A stretch of DNA of 10,703 bases from CAYQTE01 sp964420285 (lineage in GTDB: Bacteria; Planctomycetota; Phycisphaerae; Tepidisphaerales; Tepidisphaeraceae), in the NCBI GenBank assembly GCA_964420285.1, contig CAYQTE010000114.1, forward strand, positions 1 through 10,703, given 5' to 3'. Below the pieces are notes generated by a model. The model ran no database searches and was not told the origin of the DNA. It was given only the letters and a program-made list of their open reading frames with translations. This document shows positions 1-6,080 of the stretch, piece after piece. Every line of letters starts with the position of its first letter. Positions within the stretch are counted from its first letter, which is position 1. Made by a program: the position numbers and the translations under genes.

Positions 1-11
1 GACGGCAACAC

Positions 12-49
12 ACGGCCAGGCGGCCGGGGAAACCCAATCGCCTGGCCGT
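12..49 (+). terminator. GC-rich hairpin, probable terminator of an upstream gene
   Basis: A perfect 11-bp inverted repeat, ACGGCCAGGCG (12-22) and CGCCTGGCCGT (39-49), encloses a 16-nt loop. It is followed by TGTGCGTTATT, which has some T but no clean T-run, so intrinsic termination would be weak. It sits at the very edge of the window, ahead of all the genes here. The likeliest role is the end of a gene that lies to the left. A structured RNA element is possible but not supported. Confidence 0.45.
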
Positions 50-85
50 TGTGCGTTATTGGACGCAAAGGGCGGGATGGGCGGC

Positions 86-114
86 GTGAGTTGGGCACCA
101 CCTCTTACTATATT
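86..114 (+). promoter_or_regulatory. Possible sigma-70-like promoter with inverted repeat over the -10
   Basis: TATATT (109-114) matches the -10 consensus at five of six positions. A weak -35, GTGAGT (86-91), lies 17 bp upstream. The -10 is the centre of an inverted repeat, CTTAC-TATATT-GTAAG (104-119), which could be a binding site for a regulator. It is the best promoter I could find before the pilin genes. The -35 is poor and the organism's consensus is unknown, so this is tentative. Confidence 0.25.
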
Positions 115-368
115 GTAAGCGGCGGGAGAGAGATTCGGGGAGGGAGCTGAGCAGATCGACGCGGGCGGGTGTTAATTTGTCACGTTTATTTGGCATTGAC
201 GGGGGATGCCGTACGGGGGCAAGGGGTAAAATTTTGCGCGTGGGGGTTTCCGGTAGTTAAGTCGGCCATCTAACCGCCTGATAGACAATTGGGATGACCC
301 GTTGGGGTTTGCCCTTTGCGTGAATGGGTCTGCGCGAAGGCAGTGGTCCGATGTCCGAGCCGAAAGGC

Positions 369-388
369 CGACCGGGCCGACCCGGTTG
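369..388 (+). promoter_or_regulatory. Leader hairpin upstream of flp1
   Basis: ACCGGG (371-376) and CCCGGT (381-386) form a perfect stem around the loop CCGA. It extends to 8 bp with a G-U and a C-G pair (369-388). It ends 18 nt before the AAAGGAG ribosome binding site of flp1. It could stabilise the leader RNA or affect pilin translation. The structure is seen in the sequence; the role is inference. Confidence 0.35.
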
Positions 389-419
389 ATGACCTGGCTT
401 GAGCCGAAAGGAGCTCGCA

Positions 420-587
420 ATGAAGGTTCTGAATCTCATGAAGCGCTTCGCGCGTGATGAGCGTGGCATGGAAACCGTCGAATGGGCGGTTCTGGCCGCG
501 CTGGTGACGGCGGCGCTGGTGGCGGCAATCAGCACGTTGGGCACCAACGTGAAGAACGCTTTCACCACCCTGAGCACCGCTGCCTAA
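420..587 (+). CDS. flp: Flp-type type IVc pilin, copy 1
   Basis: This 55-residue protein is the predicted main subunit of the Tad pilus fibre. The start is ATG at 420, with AAAGGAG at 407-413 six bases before it; a TTG seven codons upstream (399) has no comparable site. A 16-residue basic leader ends in DERG. A prepilin-type cleavage after Gly16 would release a 39-residue mature pilin starting METVEW. Glu is at +5, as expected for prepilin peptidase substrates, but +6 is Trp where Flp pilins usually have Tyr. A single hydrophobic helix follows (about +6 to +21, AVLAALVTAALVAAI), then a short polar tail. Size and layout are typical of the Flp/Fap family. It is first in the row and followed by a second copy and by its likely peptidase. 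Confidence 0.93.
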   Translation: MKVLNLMKRFARDERGMETVEWAVLAALVTAALVAAISTLGTNVKNAFTTLSTAA

Positions 588-629
588 AAGAAGGCAGCGT
601 GCTTCCGGATGTGGAAATCGGCTCGGCTG

Positions 630-664
630 TTGGAGGCTGGCCGGAATCAACGGTCAGCCTCCAA
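630..664 (+). promoter_or_regulatory. 14-bp hairpin between the two pilin genes
   Basis: TTGGAGGCTGGCCG (630-643) pairs with CGGTCAGCCTCCAA (651-664) around a 7-nt loop. All 14 pairs form, one of them a G-U wobble. No T-run follows, so it is not a classical intrinsic terminator. It begins 43 bases after the flp1 stop and ends 47 bases before the flp2 start. Hairpins between cistrons commonly protect the upstream message from exonucleases or cause partial termination, so a role in setting pilin 1 level above the other genes is plausible. Confidence 0.6.
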
Positions 665-711
665 TGCCCGCCGAATAGAAGACGCAAGCGAGGCGGGATG
701 AAGGACCAGTG

Positions 712-879
712 ATGGATGCCTTGGAACGCATGAAGCGGTTCCTGCGCGACGAGCGCGGTTTGGAAACCGTCGAATGGGCGGTATTGGCAGCGCTGGTGAC
801 GGCGGCATTGGTGGCGGCCATCAAGACACTGGGCACGAATGTCAAGAACGCCTTAACCAGCCTGAGCACGGCGGCTTGA
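712..879 (+). CDS. flp: Flp-type type IVc pilin, copy 2
   Basis: A second 55-residue Flp pilin, short enough to be missed by gene callers with a 60-codon limit. The start is ATG at 712, with AAGGA at 701-705 and six bases of spacing. It has the same 16-residue leader ending DERG and a predicted mature form starting LETVEW, with Glu at +5 and Trp at +6. It matches copy 1 at 46 of 55 residues, and at 35 of 39 in the mature part. The mature differences are M1L, S22K, F32L and T34S. The hydrophobic core is unchanged. It is probably a tandem duplicate of flp1. It may be a second major pilin, a minor pilin, or a copy used under other conditions; the sequence cannot tell. The prepilin peptidase gene follows 64 bases downstream. 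Confidence 0.92.
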   Translation: MDALERMKRFLRDERGLETVEWAVLAALVTAALVAAIKTLGTNVKNALTSLSTAA

Positions 880-943
880 GGAAGTCGGCGTGTCGGCGGC
901 TGGGAATCGGGTCGGAGGTCAGATGCCGGCCGGAGGATTTTCG

Positions 944-1507
944 ATGAGCGCATTTTTGACGCAGAGCGGACTGGACGTGCGATGGGCGGCCGTGTTCACG
1001 GCCTGCCTGATCGCGGCGGTGTGTGATGTTCGCACACGGCGCATTCCCAACGTTCTGACGGGCGTGATGTTCCTCGGTGGATTGATGTGGTCGGTTCATC
1101 GCGGGGGAGTATGGGGGCTGGGAGCCAGCCTGGCGGCGTGCGCGATGATGGCGGCGCCATTCGTGGTGCTGTTCGTGATCGATTCGGCCGGTGGCGGCGC
1201 CGGCGACGCCAAGCTCATGGGCGCGATCGGCGCGTGGCTGGGAATCGGGCAGGGGCTGGTGGTTCTGGCGACGGTGTTGATCGTCGGGGCGGTGCTGTCG
1301 CTGGGATACGCGTGCGTGAAGGGTCAGCTTCGGCCGGTGCTGTCGAACCTCTCGATGATGACCGGCGCGATGGCGTGCGGAGTGACCAGGCGGATTGCTC
1401 TGAGCGATGTGCGAGCGGCGATGCCGCCGCAGCAGCGCATGCACGTGATGCCGTACGCGGTGTCGATTTTGCTCGGCGTGGCCTGGGCGGCGCTGATGAT
1501 GAGGTGA
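944..1507 (+). CDS. tadV: TadV/CpaA-type prepilin peptidase (family A24)
   Basis: An inner-membrane aspartic protease that should cut the leaders from the Flp pilins and the TadE-like protein. I chose the ATG at 944 because GGAGG (932-936) lies seven bases before it; GTG at 890 and ATG at 923 in the same frame lack such a site. The product is 187 residues. The first catalytic Asp is D28 in DVRTRRIPN, and the second is D88 in the GxGD motif GGGAGDAKLMG (residues 83-93). Hydrophobic segments lie at about 15-27, 37-49, 59-79, 99-125 and near the C-terminus. It lacks the Cys-rich N-terminal methylation domain of PilD-type enzymes, as expected for the short Tad peptidases. Its stop is three bases before the next start, so the two genes are probably translated together. 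Confidence 0.93.
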   Translation: MSAFLTQSGLDVRWAAVFTACLIAAVCDVRTRRIPNVLTGVMFLGGLMWSVHRGGVWGLGASLAACAMMAAPFVVLFVIDSAGGGAGDAKLMGAIGAWLGIGQGLVVLATVLIVGAVLSLGYACVKGQLRPVLSNLSMMTGAMACGVTRRIALSDVRAAMPPQQRMHVMPYAVSILLGVAWAALMMR

Positions 1508-1510
1508 ATC

Positions 1511-1942
1511 ATGAAGGCAGTTGCAGTGAATATCGCCTCGACAACAAGAAAGCGGCCTGCGCGCGGGATCGCGATGGTCGAGGCGGCGATCCTGTTTCCG
1601 GTGCTGCTGATGATCACGTTCGCGATGATGGAATACGGCTGGATGTTCCTCAAGATGCAGCAGTTGAACAACACGGCGGAAGTGGCGGCGCGAATGGCGG
1701 CGATGCCGACGGCGACCAACTCGCAGGTGACGGGCGAAATCAGCACGCTGATGACCAGCTACGGCATGGGGAACACGTCGTACACGACGACACTCACGCC
1801 CTCGGATGTCAGCACGGCATCGCTGGGCGCGACGGTGACGGTGGCTTTGAGCGTGAGCTACAGCAAATTGAAAGTGACCGGTACGTCGCTGATTCCGATG
1901 CCGAGCACGATCACGGCGTCGGTGACGATGGTCAAGGAGTAG
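1511..1942 (+). CDS. tadE: TadE-like pseudopilin
   Basis: A 143-residue minor pilin-like protein. The ATG at 1511 follows the tadV stop by three bases, and its ribosome binding site (GAGGTGA, 1501-1507) overlaps that stop. A basic N-terminus (TRKRPARG) is followed by IAMVEAAILFPVLLM. Cleavage after Gly19 would place Glu24 at +5, the arrangement of TadE/TadF pseudopilins. A single hydrophobic helix covers about residues 22-44. The rest (about 60-143) is Ser/Thr-rich with alternating hydrophobic residues, suggesting an extracytoplasmic beta domain. In known Tad systems TadE is processed by TadV and is needed for fibre assembly. No TadF or TadG is visible in the window; they may lie downstream, or this one protein may serve. 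Confidence 0.85.
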   Translation: MKAVAVNIASTTRKRPARGIAMVEAAILFPVLLMITFAMMEYGWMFLKMQQLNNTAEVAARMAAMPTATNSQVTGEISTLMTSYGMGNTSYTTTLTPSDVSTASLGATVTVALSVSYSKLKVTGTSLIPMPSTITASVTMVKE

Positions 1943-1978
1943 GCGGATACGTGGTCCGTCGCACCCGCGGCGGAATGT

Positions 1979-1994
1979 GACCCGGCGACGGGTC
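1979..1994 (+). promoter_or_regulatory. Small GNRA-loop hairpin before cpaB
   Basis: GACCCG (1979-1984) and CGGGTC (1989-1994) form a perfect 6-bp stem closed by GCGA, a GNRA-type tetraloop. It lies in the 86-base gap between the tadE-like gene and cpaB, 19 bases before the cpaB ribosome binding site. No T-run follows. It could be a message-stabilising or processing element; a chance hairpin in GC-rich DNA is also possible. Confidence 0.3.
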
Positions 1995-2028
1995 GAACCA
2001 GGTACTTGACGAGAAAGAGGCAAAGACC

Positions 2029-3066
2029 ATGAAATTGGCAGTCGCCGGATTAATGTTGTTGGGCCTGGTTGCCGCCCTGTGCGCGGCGATTCTGGTCGGG
2101 GCCATGAAGGGCACTCCGCAGGTTCCGGCCCTCATCAAACCGCCGGCGGTTACGACCGACAGCGGCGAGGTGAAGGTGCCGTGCGCGGCCAGGTCGCTTT
2201 CGGCGATGACCGTGATCGGATCGTCGGACGTGACGGTCAAGACGATGCCGCGCGACCGGGCTCCGGTGGGATTCGCCACCACGCCCAACGATGTGATCGG
2301 CAAGGTCCTGGCCGGACCGATTGCCGAGGGTGCTCCGTTCACCGACACGATGTTCTCCGGTCAGATCGGGGCGAAGGTGTCGGCCGTCATTCCACCGGGC
2401 AAGCGGGCGGTGGGGATTTCGGTGTCGGATTACGCCGGCCTGGACGGATTGCTGTACCCGGGAGCGATGGTGGATGTGCTGCTGTCGCTGCGGCCGGAGA
2501 GCAGCGGGCCGGACAACGCACATCATGACGCTCTGGCGACGACGCTGATAGAAAACGTGCCGGTGCTGGCGATCGAGCAGATCAGCGTGGTGTCGGCGGT
2601 GAAGCCGGACGATCACAACGAACCGCAACACGGCGCGCATCGCATCACGCTGCTGGTGGATACCAAGCAGGCCAAGGCCCTGGATCTGGGCATGCAGCAG
2701 GGCACGCTGTCGCTGAGCCTGCGCAATCCGATGGACGATGCCGCGGCCGAACGCGAGCCGCTGAGCGAAGGCGCCATGGTCAGCGCCGCCCCGATTCGCA
2801 TCGGTTCGGGGTCGACGGGTTTGGCGCTGAACACTCTGGAAGAGGCATTCGTCAAGCTGGCAAACCGCAGCAAGACCGCGGCAACGCCGACGATCGCGCC
2901 GGCGCCCGCGCCGACAACGGCGCCGGTTGACGCGCAAACGCCCCAGCCGTCGCAGTGGGAGATGCAAATTATCCGCAGCAGTGGCGTGGAGACCAAGACG
3001 TTTGTCATCCCGGCCGCGGACTCCGGGGAAACCGCGGGAACCAGCAGCCCCGGGGAACAGCCGTAA
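2029..3066 (+). CDS. cpaB: CpaB/RcpC-type Flp pilus assembly protein
   Basis: A 345-residue periplasmic assembly protein, expected to work with the secretin CpaC/RcpA. The ATG at 2029 has AAAGAGG (2014-2020) eight bases upstream. An N-terminal membrane anchor or uncleaved signal covers about residues 4-25. A SAF-type domain follows (about 48-112: VKVPCAARSL, then VGFATTPNDVIGKVL), then the CpaB/RcpC domain (about 117-233), with GKRAVGISVSDYAGLDGLL and YPGAMVDVLLSL as typical stretches and LSLSLRN closing it. Residues 284-308 are a Pro/Ala/Thr linker. A final element, WEMQIIRSSGVETKTF (310-325), looks like a small conserved tail motif, followed by a disordered end. The next gene, the secretin, starts 69 bases after the stop, matching the usual cpaB-cpaC pairing. 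Confidence 0.92.
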   Translation: MKLAVAGLMLLGLVAALCAAILVGAMKGTPQVPALIKPPAVTTDSGEVKVPCAARSLSAMTVIGSSDVTVKTMPRDRAPVGFATTPNDVIGKVLAGPIAEGAPFTDTMFSGQIGAKVSAVIPPGKRAVGISVSDYAGLDGLLYPGAMVDVLLSLRPESSGPDNAHHDALATTLIENVPVLAIEQISVVSAVKPDDHNEPQHGAHRITLLVDTKQAKALDLGMQQGTLSLSLRNPMDDAAAEREPLSEGAMVSAAPIRIGSGSTGLALNTLEEAFVKLANRSKTAATPTIAPAPAPTTAPVDAQTPQPSQWEMQIIRSSGVETKTFVIPAADSGETAGTSSPGEQP

Positions 3067-3134
3067 GCGCGTGACAGGATCAGAGCCGGAACCAGGAACC
3101 CCAAGACACCCTACACGGAACGGGGACAAGAACC

Positions 3135-4817
3135 ATGAAAGCAAACCAGAACAAAGCGGAGATGTTGGCAAGCCGGTTGTGGCCGGTGATTCGAGCCGTC
3201 GGCCTTGGCTGGCTGGCACTGGGCGTGGCGCGAGCGGCGGCCGGTGACACGCCGACGACGGCGCCGGCGGAATCGATGCAATTGCAGAGCATGGCGGAGG
3301 CAGCGCCCATCAACATCAACGTCGGGCAGTCCGTGTTGCTCAAGGCGCCCTGGCCGGTGAAGACGGTCACGGTCGCCGATCAGAAGGTCGCCGATATCCA
3401 GCAGGCGGTGGATCTGAAGAACTTCGTCGTGCAGGGCAAGGCCATCGGGACAACCGACCTGATGTTCCTGGGCGAGAACGGCAACGCCGAGCGAGCCCAC
3501 GTGGTGGTGACGGCCGATTTCGACGCCGTCCGCGGTGCGCTGAAGAATCTCCTGCCCGGCGCGAACCTGAACATCCACATGAGCAATGACGTGCTGATCG
3601 TCAGTGGCACGCTCCGCCGCGCCGAGGAATCCGATATCCTGCATCGCTATCTGGAGACGACCGTCCCGAACAAGTTCGTGGACGCCACCACATTGGCCGG
3701 GCCGCAGCAGGTGTCCATCAAGGTGACGCTCGCCGAGGCCAACCGGACGGCGGTTCGCGCCTTGGGCATCAACGCCTTTGAGGTCGGCACGGAAGCGACC
3801 GGTGGATTCCAGGTGGGCTCGTCAACCGGCGGAGCCCTGAATCCGGCGGGCAGCATCGGTCTGCCCAACTCGGTCAGTCCGTCGGTCACGATGTTCGGCG
3901 GTCTGCCATCGGGCGATCTGGACGTATTCATCAAGGCGCTGGCGGAGAATCAATACGTCCGCGTCCTGGCCGAGCCGCAATTGACCGCACTGACCGGCCA
4001 TGAGGCGAGCTTCCAGGTGGGCGGGCAATTCCCGGTGCCGTCGATTCAATCCGGCGGCGGCGGCGGAAGCACGCCCACATCCGGAAGCACGGCAACGGCC
4101 AGCTCGGGGGCGTCGGTCACGATCGACTGGAAGGACTTCGGCGTGCTGCTGACGTTCCGGCCGACGGTTCTGGGCGACGGGCGCATCCGCCTGGAAATGG
4201 TTCCCGAGGTGAGTGAACCGAGCAGCGTGAATTCGGTCACGGAAAACGGGTTCAACATCCCGTCGCTGACCACGCGCAAGGCCGACACGACATTGGAATT
4301 GAACAGCGGCCAGTCGTTTGCGATGGCCGGCCTGATCCAGAAGGAAACGCAGGCGATCAGCTCGCGGATTCCGGGCCTGGGCGATCTGCCGGTGCTGGGC
4401 GCCCTGTTCCGGTCGGTGCGCTACGAGACCGACGACACGGAACTGGTGTTGCTGGTGACGGCGTCGCTGGTCGAGCCGCAAACCAGCGCCGTGCCGCAGC
4501 GCCTGCCGGGCGACCTGCACACGGACCCCGACGATTGGCAGTTTTACTTCATGGGCGAACTGGGCAGCGACCGGCCGGCCGCGGTGTCGCCGGAAGATGC
4601 GGCACGAATGCAGTCGGCGGGTTTGAACGATCTGCGCGGTCCCGGCGCCTGGGCGAGCTATTCGACGGGCATCGCGCCCAAGACCGCCGCCGCAGCGCCC
4701 GCCGCGGGGACGGCGGTCCCGGCGACTCAGCCCGCCGCGGTGGAAGTGCCATCAACAAACAACGGTCCGGCCGATGCATCCGGCAACGACGGCTCGGCGA
4801 GGGTTGATGATCGCTGA
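3135..4817 (+). CDS. cpaC: CpaC/RcpA-type outer-membrane secretin
   Basis: A 560-residue secretin expected to form the outer-membrane channel for the Flp fibre. ATG 3135 has only a weak GGGG-type site (3122-3125). A Sec signal covers about residues 11-36 (LASRLW...ARAAAG). The N-terminal pilus domain (about 58-128: PININVGQSVLLKAPWPVKT) and a BON/N1-like region (129-175) precede the secretin domain (about 192-447). Diagnostic segments are VRVLAEPQLTALTGHEASFQ (275-294), FGVLLTFRPTVLGDGRIRLE (335-354), and RIPGLGDLPVLGALFRS (411-427). A Gly/Ser/Thr-only stretch at about 307-326 falls in the gate hairpin. A C-terminal extension of about 110 residues contains DPDDWQFYFMGEL (464-476), seen in RcpA-like proteins, then an Ala/Pro-rich tail. 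Confidence 0.95.
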   Translation: MKANQNKAEMLASRLWPVIRAVGLGWLALGVARAAAGDTPTTAPAESMQLQSMAEAAPININVGQSVLLKAPWPVKTVTVADQKVADIQQAVDLKNFVVQGKAIGTTDLMFLGENGNAERAHVVVTADFDAVRGALKNLLPGANLNIHMSNDVLIVSGTLRRAEESDILHRYLETTVPNKFVDATTLAGPQQVSIKVTLAEANRTAVRALGINAFEVGTEATGGFQVGSSTGGALNPAGSIGLPNSVSPSVTMFGGLPSGDLDVFIKALAENQYVRVLAEPQLTALTGHEASFQVGGQFPVPSIQSGGGGGSTPTSGSTATASSGASVTIDWKDFGVLLTFRPTVLGDGRIRLEMVPEVSEPSSVNSVTENGFNIPSLTTRKADTTLELNSGQSFAMAGLIQKETQAISSRIPGLGDLPVLGALFRSVRYETDDTELVLLVTASLVEPQTSAVPQRLPGDLHTDPDDWQFYFMGELGSDRPAAVSPEDAARMQSAGLNDLRGPGAWASYSTGIAPKTAAAAPAAGTAVPATQPAAVEVPSTNNGPADASGNDGSARVDDR

Positions 4818-4874
4818 CGCCCGGCATGTGGGCCCTTCGCGGCGCAGGGGAAACACTTTTGACAGAATCGACAC

Positions 4875-6062
4875 ATGGCTTCCCATACCGTCCTGCTGCT
4901 GTCGAATGACTCCGCGATGGTCGGCACGGTCACGACCGCGCTGAGCAACAACGGCAAGCTGACCCCGGAGAATATCTGCCGCACCGTGGCGGATCTGGGG
5001 GATCGTCTCAAGCGCGAACCCGCCGCTGATGCCGTGGTCGTGGACGTGGATGCGTTTCCCGAGCGGCTGATGCGGGCGATCGAGCCGCTGGTTCGACGGT
5101 TTGGCGACACGCGCTTCATCGTGGCCAGCGAAAAACTCCGCAACGAGCTGATGCTCGAGGCCATGCAGATCGGGGCCCGCTATTACATGCTCAAGCAGCA
5201 ACTGCCGGCCGAGCTGAACGATGTCGTGCATCGTTTGTGCCGCCAGGCGGAGGAAAGCCGCCAGGGCGGGGCGGTGACGATCCTGTCGGCCGGCGGTGGT
5301 TGCGGCGCGACGACGGTGGCGGTGAACCTGGCGGCGGAACTGCACTTGTGCGCCAAGGACACGGAGAACGGGCCGTCGCTGGTGGTCGATCTGGACCCGG
5401 CGTACGGCTCGGTGGCCAGCTACATGGGAGCCGACAGCCAATACGGGGTTTTCGATCTTCTGGCCCGGGAGGGACCGATCGACGCGGAGCTGATCAAGAG
5501 CACGTCGCTGTCGCTGAGCGAGCAACTGCACGCGCTGCTGAGCACGTCGCTGACGCGGCTTGGCGAAGTGGGGACGTTCGACCCCGAGCGTCTGGCCGAG
5601 GCGGCCGCGGCGTGCAAGCTGGCGTATGGATGGACGGTTCTGGACGCGCCGCGGATTCCGATCGCGGCGGCGGCGGCGCTGGCCAAGCGGAGCGACGCGA
5701 CGATTCTGCTGATGCAACTGGCGATCAAGGATCTGCGGGTGGCGCACCAGATGCTGGTGGGACTGACGGAGCGCGGCGTGCCGACCGAGTCGATCTACAT
5801 CATCGCCAACCGCTATCGAAAAAAGGCCACGATGATCAGCGTCGAGGAAGCGTTCAAGGCCCTGGGCCTGTCCAAGGCGGACGACCTGGGGACGATTCCC
5901 AACGACTATCAGGCGGTGACCGAGGCGGTGAATCTCGGCAAGCCTCTGTGTGACGCGGCGCCCAAGAGCGAATTCCGCCGGGCCCTGCAGGATCTGGCCG
6001 GCACGATTGCCTCGGTCCACCAGAACGCCAGTACATCGACCGGCCAGATGGCCGTTGCTTAA
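4875..6062 (+). CDS. cpaE: CpaE/TadZ-type protein: receiver domain plus MinD-like ATPase
   Basis: A 395-residue cytoplasmic protein of the family that places Tad pili in the cell. ATG 4875 has no clear ribosome binding site close by, but the receiver fold begins at once (HTVLLLSND), so the start is likely right. Residues 4-125 form a receiver-like domain with D12, D57, S85 and K107 at the expected pocket positions. Residues 131-385 form a MinD/ParA-like ATPase domain: VTILSAGGGCGATTVAVNLA (134-153), VVDLDPAYGSVASYMG (170-185), and VLDAPR (255-260). The P-loop reads GGGCGATT, so both the signature lysine and the GKT lysine are absent (G140, A145). CpaE proteins often have Ala at the second site; loss of both is more unusual. 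Nucleotide binding or hydrolysis may be weak. Confidence 0.92.
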   Translation: MASHTVLLLSNDSAMVGTVTTALSNNGKLTPENICRTVADLGDRLKREPAADAVVVDVDAFPERLMRAIEPLVRRFGDTRFIVASEKLRNELMLEAMQIGARYYMLKQQLPAELNDVVHRLCRQAEESRQGGAVTILSAGGGCGATTVAVNLAAELHLCAKDTENGPSLVVDLDPAYGSVASYMGADSQYGVFDLLAREGPIDAELIKSTSLSLSEQLHALLSTSLTRLGEVGTFDPERLAEAAAACKLAYGWTVLDAPRIPIAAAAALAKRSDATILLMQLAIKDLRVAHQMLVGLTERGVPTESIYIIANRYRKKATMISVEEAFKALGLSKADDLGTIPNDYQAVTEAVNLGKPLCDAAPKSEFRRALQDLAGTIASVHQNASTSTGQMAVA

Positions 6063-6080
6063 CCGGAGGGAATGCAGCCC

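Larger units (their letters stand above)
1..419. other. Gene-free upstream region of the pilus operon
   Basis: This 419-base stretch has no open frame with a ribosome binding site that looks like a gene. It holds the hairpin at 12-49, a possible promoter at 86-114, and AT-rich patches at about 171-192 and 226-236 that stand out from the GC-rich surroundings. An 8-bp hairpin at 369-388 lies just before the first pilin gene. The 11-base word GAGCCGAAAGG occurs twice (357-367 and 401-411), and the second copy contains part of the pilin ribosome binding site. I infer that this is the control region of the operon, giving a leader RNA of up to about 300 nt. Confidence 0.6.

Noticed and set aside
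60..70. GGACGCAAAG resembles part of the c-di-GMP-I riboswitch core
   Set aside because: The matching GCAAACC strand, the P1 arrangement and the downstream GUAGCGGGGUUACC-like part are not found, so it is most likely chance.
324..389. 21-codon open frame in the leader (possible leader peptide)
   Set aside because: It has no ribosome binding site upstream and a composition typical of random GC-rich sequence.
842..2023. 393-codon reverse-strand open frame opposite tadV and tadE
   Set aside because: Very high Arg/His content and overlap with two well-supported genes make it a shadow frame.
2050..3219. Long reverse-strand open frame opposite cpaB
   Set aside because: It is antisense to a clear CpaB gene, is rich in Arg/His/Gln as shadow frames in GC-rich DNA are, and has no recognisable domain.
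4859..4887. Consensus -35 TTGACA just before cpaE
   Set aside because: The best -10 (CATACC, spacer 19) is poor and would start transcription inside cpaE, so it is not useful as its promoter.
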